In this document: one piece after another, positions 23,598 to 33,229 of the stretch | How the letters are laid out: every line of letters starts with the position of its first letter | Position numbering within the stretch: the first letter of the stretch is position 1 | Origin: Comamonadaceae bacterium OS-1 | GTDB lineage: Bacteria; Pseudomonadota; Gammaproteobacteria; Burkholderiales; Burkholderiaceae_C | Length of the DNA stretch: 64,000 nt | Assembly (NCBI GenBank): GCA_027923965.1 | Contig: AP026969.1 | Coordinates: 3,596,001 to 3,660,000, forward strand | Direction of reading: 5' to 3' | Made by a program: the position numbers and the translations under genes | Notes under the pieces: generated by a model | What the model was told of the DNA's origin: nothing | Seen by the model: only the letters and a program-made list of their open reading frames with translations | Database searches by the model: none

Positions 23598-24461
23598 TCA
23601 CTCAAATTTGTAGTCCGCACCGGCGCTTTGGCCCACGCGCAGTTCACTATCCACCCCACCCAGCACGATGGCGTTCATGCCAAAGGCCACGGCTCCGCCC
23701 ACCACGGCAGTCTGGCGATAGGTTTGCAGCATGTCGCCTACGGTGGGGGTGCTGGTGGCGGTGGCGGGGTCGATGTTGGGGATGGGGCAGCGGGGGCAGG
23801 GTTTGACCATGCGCAAACGGGCCGGACTGTCGGCATCTTCCTGGGCGGTAGTGATGAGCAGTTCGTCCAGGCGGTCTTCGTCGTGGGCCTCGACGCCTGC
23901 CAACACGATGTTGGGGCGAAAGCGCTCCATGGTCACTGCGGCCTCTCCGGCGGCGGCCAGGCGCCGGTTCAGCTCGGCCAGCGAGGCTTCGCTGATGACC
24001 AGCACGGCGTAGCCGTCGGAGAACTGGTTCAGCCCCTCGGCATCGCCCGTCCATTGCGCGCTGGACAGGCGGCGGTGGTCGGGGTGGAAGCGCACCAGGC
24101 GCAGCGGCTGGCCCAAGAAGTCGCTGAACCACTGCGCCACCGCGTCGCCCATGTCGAAGGCGGGCACGGTGTCTTTCCACACCGTGACTTGCACGGGATG
24201 CTCTACTTTATCTAGCTGCACACGCTGGTCCAACATGCCCGGGGCGCGTAAAACCATGTCAAAAGTTTGCAGCTCGGGCTGGATGAGGGCCATGCGCGGC
24301 AGCTCGCGCTGGGTGACGAACTGGCCCTGCGCGTCCACCACCATCCAGGCGCGGTCGAATTCCAGGCCGGTCTCGGTCAGCGTCGCGTGGTCCAGCGCAA
24401 CACCGGCGCAGGATTTGACGGGGTAGACGAACAGGCGGGAGATGGTGGCGGTCACGTCCAT
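23598..24461 (-). CDS. MOSC-domain protein (YcbX-like)
   Basis: A 287-residue protein with the MOSC N-terminal beta-barrel ([40 protein letters not shown]) and a MOSC domain ([18 protein letters not shown], then [12 protein letters not shown]). The C-terminal [14 protein letters not shown] carries the conserved cysteine used for molybdenum-cofactor sulfur chemistry. YcbX/mARC-like proteins reduce N-hydroxylated compounds. It lacks the ferredoxin domain of some YcbX proteins. It reads toward the original ychF start and may once have shared its transcript. A divergent FAD enzyme lies on the other side. Confidence 0.88.
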   Translation of the reverse strand: MDVTATISRLFVYPVKSCAGVALDHATLTETGLEFDRAWMVVDAQGQFVTQRELPRMALIQPELQTFDMVLRAPGMLDQRVQLDKVEHPVQVTVWKDTVPAFDMGDAVAQWFSDFLGQPLRLVRFHPDHRRLSSAQWTGDAEGLNQFSDGYAVLVISEASLAELNRRLAAAGEAAVTMERFRPNIVLAGVEAHDEDRLDELLITTAQEDADSPARLRMVKPCPRCPIPNIDPATATSTPTVGDMLQTYRQTAVVGGAVAFGMNAIVLGGVDSELRVGQSAGADYKFE

Positions 24462-24515
24462 GGGGGCATCCTGGAGGCAAAGTCCAGCATTGTGCCCCGC
24501 TCCTACAATCGAAAG

Positions 24516-25643
24516 ATGGCCCAACCTTTTGACATTTGTATCCGTGGCGCTGGCATTGTCGGCCGCACTTTGGCGTTGTTGCTGGCGCGCGACCGGCTGC
24601 GCGTGGCTTTGGTGGCCGACCCGGCATACCCCCACCCTGCCGACGACGTGCGTGCCTACGCGCTGAACACGGCATCGCGCACGCTGCTCGAATCCCTGCG
24701 CTGCTGGCCCGATGCGCAGCACGCCACCCCGGTGCAGCACATGCATGTCTGGGGCGACAAGGGTGGCGAGGTCACGTTCGCCTCCAGCGAGCAGGGCGCA
24801 CCTGCGCTGGCCTGGATTGTGGACGTTCCCGCGCTGGAAGCCCGCTTGGGAGAAGCGGTGCGCTACCAGCCGATGATCGAGGTGGTGGAAGCCCCGGTCC
24901 ACGCGGCGCTCACCGTGGTCTGCGAAGGCAAGGCCAGCGCCACCCGGGCCGAGCTGGGCGTGGACTTCGACAGCATGCCCTACCACCAGCAGGCCATCGC
25001 CACCCGGCTGCAATGTGAAAAACCGCACGGCCAGACGGCGCGGCAGTGGTTTGCCGACGGCGAAATCCTGGCTTTTTTGCCCTTGCAGGGCGAGACGGGG
25101 AACTCTGTGGCCGTGGTGTGGTCTGTGCAAGAAGGCCGCGCAGCCGCACTGCTGGCCTTGTCGCCCGAAGATTTCTGCAAAGCTTTGCAAGAGGCCAGCC
25201 ACGGCGCGCTGGGAAACCTGGCGTTGGACGGCCCACGGGCGGCCTGGCCGTTGCACAAGGCCCAGGCCAACCACTGGATCGGCAGCAAGGACCAACGCGC
25301 GTGGGTATTGGCAGGCGACGCAGCCCACACCGTGCACCCGCTGGCGGGCCAGGGGCTGAACCTGGGCCTGGGCGATGCGGCCACGCTGGCGCAGGTGCTG
25401 CACGGGCGCGACTACTGGCGCAGTGTGGGCGATGTGAAATTGCTGCGGCAGTACGAGCGGGCACGCAAGACGGCGCTGCTGGCAGTGGGCGGGGCGACGG
25501 ACGGTTTGCAGCAGTTGTTTGCGCGCAATGATGCGACCACGCAGGGGCTGCGCAACTGGGGCATGCAGGGGTTTGAGCGCAGCGGCTGGGTGAAAGCCTG
25601 GGTCGCGCGGCAGGCCATGGGATTAGAAACAATCAGGAATTGA
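24516..25643 (+). CDS. UbiH/Coq6-family FAD-dependent hydroxylase
   Basis: A 375-residue flavoprotein monooxygenase. The dinucleotide-binding segment is GAGIVGRTLALLLARDRLRV at residues about 12-31, the middle loop is near residues 150-170, and the second FAD motif WVLAGDAAHTVHPLAGQGLN is near residue 263, followed by LGLGDAATLAQVL. This is the UbiH/UbiF/VisC group, which hydroxylates the ubiquinone ring. Which ring position is modified is not readable. It ends one base before dsbC. Confidence 0.87.
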   Translation: MAQPFDICIRGAGIVGRTLALLLARDRLRVALVADPAYPHPADDVRAYALNTASRTLLESLRCWPDAQHATPVQHMHVWGDKGGEVTFASSEQGAPALAWIVDVPALEARLGEAVRYQPMIEVVEAPVHAALTVVCEGKASATRAELGVDFDSMPYHQQAIATRLQCEKPHGQTARQWFADGEILAFLPLQGETGNSVAVVWSVQEGRAAALLALSPEDFCKALQEASHGALGNLALDGPRAAWPLHKAQANHWIGSKDQRAWVLAGDAAHTVHPLAGQGLNLGLGDAATLAQVLHGRDYWRSVGDVKLLRQYERARKTALLAVGGATDGLQQLFARNDATTQGLRNWGMQGFERSGWVKAWVARQAMGLETIRN

Positions 25644-25644
25644 C

Positions 25645-26361
25645 ATGACATTTTTGAAAATTGCAGCGGCCACGGCCATCGCCATGGCTTGCCTGGGTGC
25701 ACAAGCCGACGAAGCCGCCCTGCGCAAGAACCTGGCCGAGCGCATTCCGCAGATGCCCAAGATCGAAGAAGTCAACAAAAGCGCCATGCCCGGCCTGTTT
25801 GAGCTGACGGTGAGCGGCGGCGACATCATGTACACCGATGCCGAAGGCAACTTTCTGATCCAGGGCAACCTGATCGACACCAAGGCCCGCCGCAACCTGA
25901 CCGAAGAGCGCATCGCCAAACTCAGCGCGGTGGACTTCGACAGCCTGCCCAGCAAAGACGCGTTCACCATCGTGCGCGGCAACGGCAAACGCAAGATTGC
26001 GGTGTTCGAAGACCCCAACTGCGGTTACTGCAAGCGCTTCGAGAAGGATTTGCAGAAGGTGGACAACGTGACCATCTCGCTATACCTCTACCCCATCCTC
26101 AGCGCCGACTCCACCGACAAATCGCGCAACATCTGGTGCGCCAAAGACAAGGCCAAGGCCTGGCAGGACTGGATGCTGCGCAGCCAGACTCCCGCCCAGG
26201 CAGCAGCCAGCTGCGATGCGCCCGCGCTGGCGCGCAACGTCGAGTTCGGCCGCAAGTACCGCATCACCGGTACGCCCACGCTGCTGTTTGCCGACGGTTC
26301 GCGCATCCCTGGTGCGGTGCCGGTGGAGCAGGTCGAAGCCCAACTGGCCAAGATCAAGTAA
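25645..26361 (+). CDS. dsbC: Periplasmic disulfide isomerase DsbC
   Basis: A 238-residue protein. Signal peptide MTFLKIAAATAIAMACLGAQ is cleaved near QAD. The N-terminal dimerisation domain (about 22-80; GLFELTVSGGDIMYTDAEGN) precedes a thioredoxin-fold domain with active site C126-G-Y-C129 and the cis-proline TGTPTLLFADG. A second pair of cysteines (near residues 165 and 190) matches the structural disulfide. It shuffles wrong disulfides and would be kept reduced by DsbD. It starts directly after the UbiH-like gene. Confidence 0.94.
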   Translation: MTFLKIAAATAIAMACLGAQADEAALRKNLAERIPQMPKIEEVNKSAMPGLFELTVSGGDIMYTDAEGNFLIQGNLIDTKARRNLTEERIAKLSAVDFDSLPSKDAFTIVRGNGKRKIAVFEDPNCGYCKRFEKDLQKVDNVTISLYLYPILSADSTDKSRNIWCAKDKAKAWQDWMLRSQTPAQAAASCDAPALARNVEFGRKYRITGTPTLLFADGSRIPGAVPVEQVEAQLAKIK

Positions 26362-26366
26362 TCCTT

Positions 26367-26420
26367 CAAGCCTTTTAGGCCTCTCGTGCTGGCGGATAGC
26401 GCGTGAGCAGCTATAAAATA
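26367..26420 (-). repeat. Dispersed hairpin repeat, copy 6
   Basis: Read on the minus strand: TATTTTATAGCTGCTCACGC, TATCCGCCAGCACGAGAGGCC, TAAAAGG. It fills the 58-bp gap between dsbC and the DUF3429 gene and runs up to the latter's start codon. Confidence 0.7.
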
Positions 26421-26878
26421 TGAAGCAAATGATGTTGCACGACCTGACCGCCGAGACCCTGGTGCGCCGCCTGTCCTACTGTGGCCTGGTGCCGTTTGTG
26501 CTGCTGGCCGCGCTGATGTGGCTGGTGTCGGCCGATCTGCACCCGTTCGTGGCCATTGCGCTGGTCAGCTACGCGGGGACCATCGCCGCGTTTCTGGGCG
26601 GCATCCACTGGGGCATTGCACTGCGCCCCGATACCCTGAACACTGCACACGGACGGTGGCACCTCGTCTGGGGCGTGGTGCCCTCGCTGGTGGCATGGGT
26701 GGCAGTGGTGATGCCCGCCTATGCGGGGCTGCCGCTGCTGGGCTTGTTGCTGGTGGCCTGCTGCGTGGTGGACTTCAAGACCTGGCCCCGCGCCGGGCTG
26801 GCGGCCTGGCTGCCGATGCGCCTGCGCATCACCATCGTGGCGGTGGTCTGCTGCGTACTGGGGGCCGCAGGCACCTGA
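26420..26878 (+). CDS. DUF3429-family membrane protein
   Basis: A 152-residue protein with five hydrophobic segments. The signature FLGGIHWGIAL in the third segment, LVWGVVPSLVAWVAV and LPMRLRITIVAVVC fit DUF3429, relatives of mitochondrial TMEM69. Function is unknown. Its start codon abuts a dispersed repeat, so its translation start region is repeat-derived. An M61 peptidase gene follows after 24 bp, likely in one transcript. Confidence 0.82.
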   Translation: MKQMMLHDLTAETLVRRLSYCGLVPFVLLAALMWLVSADLHPFVAIALVSYAGTIAAFLGGIHWGIALRPDTLNTAHGRWHLVWGVVPSLVAWVAVVMPAYAGLPLLGLLLVACCVVDFKTWPRAGLAAWLPMRLRITIVAVVCCVLGAAGT

Positions 26879-26902
26879 CTCCAGTGGGGTATTCTTGGCA
26901 CC

Positions 26903-28717
26903 ATGCCAAACCCCACTGAGATGTGTCCCGTCCATTACCGCGTGGAGGTTGCCAATCTCCACGCCCACCTGTTCCGCGTTACGCTGACCATCGCCCAGCC
27001 CGCCGCCCTGCAACGGGTGTCGCTGCCGGTGTGGATTCCGGGCAGCTACCTGGTCCGCGAATTTTCCAAAAACCTGCAGCACCTGCAGGCCCGCCAAGGC
27101 AAGCGCTCTCTGCCCGTACAGCAGCTGGACAAAAACACCTGGGAAGTCGCGGCACAGCCGGGCAAGCCGCTGGTGCTGGTGTGCGAGGTCTACGCCAATG
27201 ACGCGTCGGTGCGCACCGCCTGGCTGGACGCAACCCGTGGCTTCTTTAACGGCACCAGCCTGTTTTTGCGGGTGCACGGGCAGGAAGATGCAGCGCACGG
27301 GCTGGAGCTGGTGGCAGCCCCGGCCATCGCGCACTGGTCGGTGGCCACCGGCCTGACCGCCACCAAGGTGGACACCGCGGGCTTCGGCCAGTACCAGGCC
27401 GCCAGCTACGACGAGCTGGTGGACTGTCCGGTGGAGCTGGGCACGTTCTGGAGTGGTGAATTCAAGGCCTGTGGCGTGCCGCACCGCTTTGTGGTGGCGG
27501 GCGCACCACCCTCGTTCGACGGCGCGCGGCTGCTGGCCGACACCAAGGCGATTTGCGAAACCGAGATCCGCTTCTGGCACAGCGCCGATGGCAACGGCAA
27601 AAAACCCGGCAAACCGCCACACAAAAATTACGTGTTCATGCTCAACGCGGTAGACGACGGCTACGGCGGGCTGGAGCACTGCAACTCCACCGTGCTGGTC
27701 TGCAACCGCCGCGACCTGCCGCGCACCCCGGATGCGGAAGCCAAGAAACCCACGGCCCCCATAAAGCGCAGCGAGGGCTATACCACCCTGCTGGGTCTGA
27801 TCTGCCACGAATACTTCCACACCTGGAACGTCAAGCGCCTGCGCCCGGCCGAGTTTGCGCGCTACGCCTACGACGCAGAGCAGTACACCGGGCTGCTGTG
27901 GTTTTTTGAAGGCTTCACCAGCTACTTTGATGACCTGCTGCTGCGCCGCGCCGGGCTGCTGGACAACGCCCACTACCTCAAGCTGCTGAACAAAACCATC
28001 AACCAGGTGCAGCAAACGCCGGGCCGCTTTGTGCAGTCGGTGGCCCAGGCCAGCATGGACGCGTGGGTCAAGTACTACCGGCAGGACGAAAACACGCCCA
28101 ACGCCACGGTGAGCTACTACACCAAGGGCGCGCTGGTCGCCCTGTGCTTCGACCTGACCCTGCGCGGCCAGGGCCAGACTACGCTGGACGAGGTGATGCG
28201 CGCCCTGTGGCAACGCTGCCAGGCCGGGCCGATGCGCGAAGCCGACTTTGCCGAGGTGCTGGCCGACCTGGCCGGGCGCAGCTTTGAGGCGGAAATCAGG
28301 GCCTGGGTGCACGGCACGGCCGACTTGCCGCTGAAAGACCTGCTGGCCGGCCACGGCGTGGCAGTGCATGAAGACCCGGCCCAGCTGGCCCAGCGCCTGG
28401 GGCTGCGCGTGGCCGAGACCCAGGGCGTGCAGGTCAAGGTGGTGCTGCGCGGCGGCGCGGCCGAGCAGGCGGGCATGGCAGCGGGCGACGAATGGCTGGG
28501 CGTGGAAACCTCCGAGGGCGGCTGGCGCATGGCCAAGCTGGACGATCTGCTGTTGTACCTGGGCACCACCCGCCAATGCACCGCCCTGGTCGCGCGCGAC
28601 AAACGCCTGCTGCGCCTGCCGCTGACCTTGCCCACCGTGGCCAGCACCACCACTTGGCGGCTGAGCACCGAGAACGCCCGCGCTGTCACCGCCTGGCTGG
28701 AGCCCGGCAAAGCCTGA
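26903..28717 (+). CDS. M61-family metallopeptidase with PDZ domain
   Basis: A 604-residue protein. The N-terminal beta domain (VHYRVEVANLHAHLFRVTLT, then VWIPGSYLVREFSKNLQ) is typical of glycyl aminopeptidases. The gluzincin site is H302-E303-x-x-H306 (HEYFHTWNVKRLRP), with the downstream glutamate ligand in FFEGFTSYFDDLLL. The C-terminal PDZ domain (from about residue 500; GVQVKVVLRGGAAEQAGMAAGD) ends the protein. No signal peptide is visible, so it is probably cytoplasmic. It removes N-terminal Gly or Ala residues in characterised relatives. Confidence 0.93.
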   Translation: MPNPTEMCPVHYRVEVANLHAHLFRVTLTIAQPAALQRVSLPVWIPGSYLVREFSKNLQHLQARQGKRSLPVQQLDKNTWEVAAQPGKPLVLVCEVYANDASVRTAWLDATRGFFNGTSLFLRVHGQEDAAHGLELVAAPAIAHWSVATGLTATKVDTAGFGQYQAASYDELVDCPVELGTFWSGEFKACGVPHRFVVAGAPPSFDGARLLADTKAICETEIRFWHSADGNGKKPGKPPHKNYVFMLNAVDDGYGGLEHCNSTVLVCNRRDLPRTPDAEAKKPTAPIKRSEGYTTLLGLICHEYFHTWNVKRLRPAEFARYAYDAEQYTGLLWFFEGFTSYFDDLLLRRAGLLDNAHYLKLLNKTINQVQQTPGRFVQSVAQASMDAWVKYYRQDENTPNATVSYYTKGALVALCFDLTLRGQGQTTLDEVMRALWQRCQAGPMREADFAEVLADLAGRSFEAEIRAWVHGTADLPLKDLLAGHGVAVHEDPAQLAQRLGLRVAETQGVQVKVVLRGGAAEQAGMAAGDEWLGVETSEGGWRMAKLDDLLLYLGTTRQCTALVARDKRLLRLPLTLPTVASTTTWRLSTENARAVTAWLEPGKA

Positions 28718-28726
28718 TTTATATGT

Positions 28727-28785
28727 AAAAAGTACCTCTAGTGCTTATCGAATAAGCGTGAGAAGCTCTTAATTAAATAGCAAAC
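28727..28785 (-). repeat. Dispersed hairpin repeat, copy 7
   Basis: Minus-strand reading: TTGCTATTTAATTAAGAGC, TTCTCACGCTTATTCGATAAGC, ACTAGAGGTACTTTTT. CGCTTAT pairs with ATAAGC. It lies between the M61 gene and the enoyl-CoA hydratase. Confidence 0.8.
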
Positions 28786-28800
28786 CTTAAAGGATATTTG

Positions 28801-29580
28801 ATGGACTACCAGGCAATTACCGTGACCACCGAAGCGGGCAAGGTCGGCATCGTCACCCTGAACCGCCCCAAGCAGCTCAACGCGCTGAGCGACCAGCTGA
28901 TGGACGAGCTGGGCCACGCGCTCAAGGCCTTTGATGCCGATCCGGCCATTGGCTGCATGGTCGTCACCGGCAGCGAGAAAGCCTTTGCGGCAGGTGCCGA
29001 CATCGCGGCCATGGCGGCCTACGACTTTGCCGAGACATTCAAGACCGACTTCGTGACCCGCAACTGGGAAATCATGCGCACCGTGCGCAAACCGGTGATT
29101 GCCGCCGTGGCAGGCTTTGCGCTGGGCGGCGGCTGCGAGCTGGCGATGATGTGCGACTTCATCATCGCCGCAGACAACGCCAAGTTTGGCCAGCCCGAAA
29201 TCAAGCTGGGCGTGATTCCCGGCGGCGGCGGCACCCAACGCCTGCCGCGCGCCGTGGGCAAATCCAAGGCCATGGACATGGCGCTGACGGGCCGCATGAT
29301 GGACGCGACCGAGGCAGAGCGCGCAGGCCTGGTGAGCCGCGTGGTGCCGCTGGACCAGCTGATGACCGAGGTGCTGGGTGCGGCACTGATGATTTGCGAC
29401 TATGGCCAACTGGCGGTGATGGCGACCAAGGAATCGGTCAACCGCGCCTTCGAGAGCAGCCTGAGCGAAGGCATGCTGTTCGAGCGCCGCCTGTTCCACG
29501 CCATGTTCTCCACGGCGGACAAACGCGAAGGCATGGACGCGTTCCTGAACAAGCGCAAGGCAGTTTTTACGCACCGGTAA
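28801..29580 (+). CDS. Enoyl-CoA hydratase
   Basis: A 259-residue crotonase-fold enzyme that hydrates 2-enoyl-CoA in beta-oxidation. Oxyanion-hole segments are [10 protein letters not shown] and [14 protein letters not shown]; the catalytic glutamates lie in GGGCELAM and [18 protein letters not shown]. Both are present, so hydratase activity is expected rather than isomerase alone. The ATG at 28801 follows AAAGGA at 7 bp. The C-terminus ([16 protein letters not shown]) fits the short-chain FadB/PaaF-like group. It stands alone between a repeat and a tRNA gene. Confidence 0.93.
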   Translation: MDYQAITVTTEAGKVGIVTLNRPKQLNALSDQLMDELGHALKAFDADPAIGCMVVTGSEKAFAAGADIAAMAAYDFAETFKTDFVTRNWEIMRTVRKPVIAAVAGFALGGGCELAMMCDFIIAADNAKFGQPEIKLGVIPGGGGTQRLPRAVGKSKAMDMALTGRMMDATEAERAGLVSRVVPLDQLMTEVLGAALMICDYGQLAVMATKESVNRAFESSLSEGMLFERRLFHAMFSTADKREGMDAFLNKRKAVFTHR

Positions 29581-29601
29581 AAGCACGGCCAAAATCCGGT
29601 A

Positions 29602-29607
29602 TATAAT
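29602..29607 (+). promoter_or_regulatory. -10 hexamer of the tRNA promoter
   Basis: A consensus TATAAT lies 11 bp before the tRNA gene, positioned for transcription to start just upstream of the mature 5' end. No convincing -35 hexamer is seen. Confidence 0.65.
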
Positions 29608-29617
29608 CTTGCTCTTT

Positions 29618-29694
29618 GGTGATATAGCTCAGTTGGTTAGAGCGCAGCATTCATAATGCTGATGTCGGTGGTTCAAATCCACCTATCACCACCA
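29618..29694 (+). tRNA. tRNA-Met (anticodon CAU)
   Basis: 77 nt including an encoded CCA. The acceptor stem GGTGATA pairs with TATCACC; D-loop AGCTCAGTTGGTTAGAGC; anticodon stem GCAGCATTCATAATGCTG with CAT at 29652-29654; T-loop GGTTCAAATCC. The acceptor stem pairs fully at position 1:72, so it is not an initiator. An elongator Met is more likely than the lysidine-modified Ile tRNA, but the two cannot be fully separated by eye. Confidence 0.95.
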
Positions 29695-29699
29695 AATTT

Positions 29700-29733
29700 A
29701 AAACCCGCAGAGCACACGCTCTGCGGGTTTTTC
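29700..29733 (+). terminator. Rho-independent terminator of tRNA-Met
   Basis: AAACCCGCAGAGC and GCTCTGCGGGTTT form a 13-bp stem around ACAC, followed by TTTCTGTTTTT. It ends 30 bp before the next gene. Confidence 0.9.
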
Positions 29734-29764
29734 TGTTTTTGGGTTTCCGTTACAGAGTTGCCAT

Positions 29765-30961
29765 ATGAAATCAAACTTCTTCCGCACTGCACTGGTCCTG
29801 GGTTTGCTGTCGGCCATCGGGCCGTTTGCCATCGACATGTACCTGCCCGCCCTGCCCTCCATCGGCCAGACCTTGAACGCCTCCATGGCGGCGGTGCAGC
29901 TCAGCCTGATGGTGTTTTTTGTGTCCATGGGCATTGGGCAAATCATTTACGGGCCGGTGTCCGACATGTTTGGCCGCAAGGCACCGCTGTACTTCGGCCT
30001 GCTGCTGTTTGCGGCGGGCAGCATTGGCTGCGCGCTGGCCCCCGACGTGCACACCCTGGTGGTGCTGCGCTTCATCCAGGGCCTGGGCGCTTGCGCAGGC
30101 ATGGTGATTCCGCGCGCCGTCGTGCGCGACCTGCACACCGGCCATGATGCCGCCCGGCTGATGTCGCTGCTGATGCTGGTGTTCAGCGTGTCACCCATCC
30201 TGGCCCCGCTGGCGGGCAGCTTTTTGATCGAGTGGTTTGGCTGGCGCAGCGTGTTCTGGGCCGTCACGGTGGCCGCGGCCCTGGGCCTGGCCCTGCTGGC
30301 TACCAGCCTGCCCGAAACCCGCCCCGCATCCGAGCGGGTCAACAGCAGCGTGGGCAGCGCCCTGGCGGGCTACGGCAAGCTGCTGCGCGACCGGCATTAC
30401 CTGGGGCTGGTGCTGATCGGGGCCTTTGGCATGGCCAGCTTCTTTGCCTACCTGGCCAATTCGTCCTTCATCATGATCGACCACTACGGGCTCACACCGC
30501 GCCAGTACAGCATCACCTTCTCGGTCAACGCCGCCGCCTTCATTGGTGTGTCGCAGTTCACCGGCAAGCTGAGCCAGCGCTTTGGCCTGGTCAAGGTGGT
30601 GAACATCGCGGTGACCGGCTTTGCCGCGGTGATGGCGATGCTGTTGCTGGTCAACCTGGCGGGCGTGGACCGGCTGGACGTGCTGATCGCGCTGCTGTTC
30701 GTCGGCTTTGGCTTTCTGGGCCTGGTAGTGCCCACCACCGCCGTGCTGGCGCTGGAAGAACACGGCGAGATAGCAGGCACCGCATCGGCGCTGATGGGCA
30801 CCATCCAGTTTGTGGTGGGCGCGTTGGTGATGGCGGTGGTGGGCCTGTTTGTGGACGGCAGCGCCCGGCCCATGGTGCTGGGGATTGCCGGGTCGGCGAT
30901 TGCCGCCTTTGTGTTTGCGCGGATCACGCTGGGTGGCACGCGCGCCGTGCCCGCGGTTTAG
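29765..30961 (+). CDS. Bcr/CflA-family drug efflux MFS transporter
   Basis: A 398-residue, 12-TM protein. Family features: [16 protein letters not shown] at the end of TM1, [18 protein letters not shown] (motif A between TM2 and TM3), [24 protein letters not shown] (motif B in TM4) and [20 protein letters not shown] (motif C in TM5). Bcr/CflA proteins export bicyclomycin, sulfonamides or chloramphenicol by proton antiport; the real substrate here is unknown. Its last 4 bp overlap the convergent HAD gene. Confidence 0.92.
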   Translation: MKSNFFRTALVLGLLSAIGPFAIDMYLPALPSIGQTLNASMAAVQLSLMVFFVSMGIGQIIYGPVSDMFGRKAPLYFGLLLFAAGSIGCALAPDVHTLVVLRFIQGLGACAGMVIPRAVVRDLHTGHDAARLMSLLMLVFSVSPILAPLAGSFLIEWFGWRSVFWAVTVAAALGLALLATSLPETRPASERVNSSVGSALAGYGKLLRDRHYLGLVLIGAFGMASFFAYLANSSFIMIDHYGLTPRQYSITFSVNAAAFIGVSQFTGKLSQRFGLVKVVNIAVTGFAAVMAMLLLVNLAGVDRLDVLIALLFVGFGFLGLVVPTTAVLALEEHGEIAGTASALMGTIQFVVGALVMAVVGLFVDGSARPMVLGIAGSAIAAFVFARITLGGTRAVPAV

Positions 30962-32136
30962 GCTAGCAAACGGGCCTCGGCCTGGCCGTATTTCAGCGTC
31001 GCCTCCTGGCCGTTGAAGCGGCCTGTGTGTTCGTCGCGGCCCTGCAGCACAAAGCGTGCGTGCGGCTGGCCTAGCGTGGCCACCGCCTGCTGGCTGTTGG
31101 CACCGATCTGGCCTTTGTGCAGGCGGTTGATGATCACGCCCAAGCGGGTGTCGGCAAAGTCTTTCATCATCCAGGCATCGCCATCGCTGTCGCCACACAC
31201 CAGGGCCGGGCCGTAGCCTTTGGTGGCGATGAAATGCTTTTCGATGCCAATGGTTTTGCCCGGGCCCCAGTTGAAATGCCAGTCGGCGCGGTACACGTTG
31301 GTGTATTTGCCGTCCTGGATGTCCAGCTTCAAGCCCAGTACGTTCTCGGGCGGCACGCCGTAGCCGTAGCCGGGGTGGTTGGCAAATACGCGCACCACGT
31401 CGTCCATGGACGCGGTAGACACGTGCACGTCAAAGCCGTGGGCGCGCAAAGCCCCCATCAGCGCCACCATGTCGGCATCGACGCGCATGCCGTAGAAGTG
31501 CACCGGCGCCACGCGGCCCGCCCGGCCCGGCAGCTCGGCGCTGCTGTGGATGGGCGCTTGCACCAGGGCCTCGCCCAGGTTCTGGGCCACGCAGGCGGCC
31601 ACCATGGCCTGGAATTCGGCCGGGGTAAAGTTCTTGTAGAAGTAGATGATCCACTTGTAGCCCACTTCCATGGGGTAGGTGTCGCACAGCGCACCGTACA
31701 GAAAGTAGAACTTGGCGCGGAAGTTTTTGAAGTGCTCGGTCTGGCGGATGCTGGCCAGCGGCTGGCTGCCGCCCAAGGTGTCGCAGTGGGCATACAGCCA
31801 GGCGTAGGCCTCGTCGATGTCGGCGGCCAGGTCGCGCATGGACACGGGCTGGCCGTCCAGGTTGGCATAGTCGGCGTGGAACACGCCCTCGGGTACGCCC
31901 TGGCGCAGCACCTCGGCAAACTCGGCCGGGGTCAGCTTGAACTGCAGGTTCTCGGCCTGGTAGAGCAGCAAGGCCTCTTCGGTGTCGTTCATGATGCAGG
32001 TGTTATCCCAGTCGAACACCGCATAGGGCTTGCGCGCCGGGTCGTAGCCGGGGCTGTGCTGGCCCAGGGAGTCCAGCAGGTGTTGCAGGGCTTGGCGGTT
32101 GGCGGCGGACCAGCCGGGTGTCAGTGCAGATGCCAT
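30958..32136 (-). CDS. HAD-family phosphatase with DWDNT motif
   Basis: A 392-residue cytoplasmic HAD hydrolase. Motif I is VFDWDNTCIMNDTEEA near residue 41 (DxDNT rather than DxDGT). Motif II lies in VSTASMDD, and motif IV is ALVCGDSDGDAWMM. The DxDNT variant and long cap resemble phosphorylcholine phosphatase (PchP), but PchP is exported and this one has no signal peptide. It begins 3 bp after the ABC ATPase stop, so it is part of the import operon. That suggests it dephosphorylates an imported phosphorylated compound. Confidence 0.78.
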   Translation of the reverse strand: MASALTPGWSAANRQALQHLLDSLGQHSPGYDPARKPYAVFDWDNTCIMNDTEEALLLYQAENLQFKLTPAEFAEVLRQGVPEGVFHADYANLDGQPVSMRDLAADIDEAYAWLYAHCDTLGGSQPLASIRQTEHFKNFRAKFYFLYGALCDTYPMEVGYKWIIYFYKNFTPAEFQAMVAACVAQNLGEALVQAPIHSSAELPGRAGRVAPVHFYGMRVDADMVALMGALRAHGFDVHVSTASMDDVVRVFANHPGYGYGVPPENVLGLKLDIQDGKYTNVYRADWHFNWGPGKTIGIEKHFIATKGYGPALVCGDSDGDAWMMKDFADTRLGVIINRLHKGQIGANSQQAVATLGQPHARFVLQGRDEHTGRFNGQEATLKYGQAEARLLA

Positions 32137-32139
32137 GGC

Positions 32140-33207
32140 TCAGACCGTCTCTTCCAGTACCAACAGGTTGTCAAACGAAAACCCCAGGCTCACGTTCTCG
32201 CCGCGCTGCGGCAAGGCACGGTGCGGGTCGTTGAAGATGTCGAGCGAGAGCACAAAGCTGTCTACCCGCGCCCGGATGCGCACCACCGCGCCCAGGAAGT
32301 TCACGTCTTCCACCGTCGCCCGCAGGGCATTGCGGCCCGGTACAGGCTGCTCCAGGGAAATAGCTTCGGGCCGGATGGCCAGCGCACGGGTTTGCCCCGC
32401 CACGGCCCCCGGCATCTTGGTGGCGGTGACCAAGGGCTGCCCGGCCACCGAAATCTGGCCCGAGGCCGGGTCTACCACCGTACCCGAAAGCAGGTTCAGC
32501 GTGCCCACAAACGAGGCCACGAAACGGGTGCGTGGGAAGTTGTAGACCTCGCTGGGCGTGCCGATCTGCTCGACCCGGCCTTCGCTGAGCACCACGATGC
32601 GGTCGGAAATGGACAGTGCCTCTTCCTGGTCGTGGGTCACAAACACCGAGGTGATGCCCAGCTCGCGCTGCACGGCGCGGATTTCTTCGCGCAGCGAGAC
32701 GCGGATCTTGGCATCTAGCGCCGACAGGGGCTCGTCCAGCAGCAGCACCTGCGGCTTGCCCGCCAGCGCACGCGCCAGGGCCACCCGTTGCTGCTGGCCG
32801 CCCGACAACTGCCAGGGGTAGCGCGCACCCAGCGCGGCCAGGCCGATGAGCTTGAGCATCTCGGTCACGCGCACGTGGATTTGCTCCTGCGGCATCTTGG
32901 CGACCTTCAGGCCAAAACCGATGTTCTCGGCCACCGTCATATTGGGGAACAGCGCGTACGACTGGAACACCATGCCGATGTTGCGCTGGCTGGTGGGCGT
33001 GTGGGTGACGTCCTTGCCGTCAAACTTGATGCTGCCGCCCGACGGGCCTTCAAACCCGGCCAGCATGCGCAAAATGGTGGTCTTGCCGCAGCCGGAGGGG
33101 CCGAGGAAGGTGATGAACTCGCCTTTGGCGATGTCCATGGTGAAGTCGTGTACGGCGGTTTGGGTGCCAAAGGTCTTTTTCAGATGGGAGATTTCGAGGA
33201 AAGCCAT
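32140..33207 (-). CDS. ABC importer ATPase (PotA/FbpC-like)
   Basis: A 355-residue ATPase. Walker A GPSGCGKTT is near residue 38, Q-loop MVFQSYALFP, signature LSGGQQQRVALARAL, Walker B LLLDEPLSALD and H-loop FVTHDQEEAL. A C-terminal TOBE-type domain (RALAIRPEAISLEQ) is present, as in CUT1/PotA/FbpC ATPases. The start at 33207 (MAFLEISHLKKTFG) is preferred over an upstream in-frame one that precedes a non-family extension. It lies between permease 1 and the HAD phosphatase in the same operon. Confidence 0.93.
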   Translation of the reverse strand: MAFLEISHLKKTFGTQTAVHDFTMDIAKGEFITFLGPSGCGKTTILRMLAGFEGPSGGSIKFDGKDVTHTPTSQRNIGMVFQSYALFPNMTVAENIGFGLKVAKMPQEQIHVRVTEMLKLIGLAALGARYPWQLSGGQQQRVALARALAGKPQVLLLDEPLSALDAKIRVSLREEIRAVQRELGITSVFVTHDQEEALSISDRIVVLSEGRVEQIGTPSEVYNFPRTRFVASFVGTLNLLSGTVVDPASGQISVAGQPLVTATKMPGAVAGQTRALAIRPEAISLEQPVPGRNALRATVEDVNFLGAVVRIRARVDSFVLSLDIFNDPHRALPQRGENVSLGFSFDNLLVLEETV

Positions 33208-33229
33208 GTGCGGGTGTTTTTCTGAAAAA

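Noticed and set aside
26411..28576. A 721-codon minus-strand open frame
   Set aside because: It is antisense to the DUF3429 and M61 peptidase genes, which carry clear motifs; the frame has shadow composition.
31117..32718. A 533-codon plus-strand open frame
   Set aside because: It is antisense to the HAD phosphatase and ABC ATPase; no recognisable domain.
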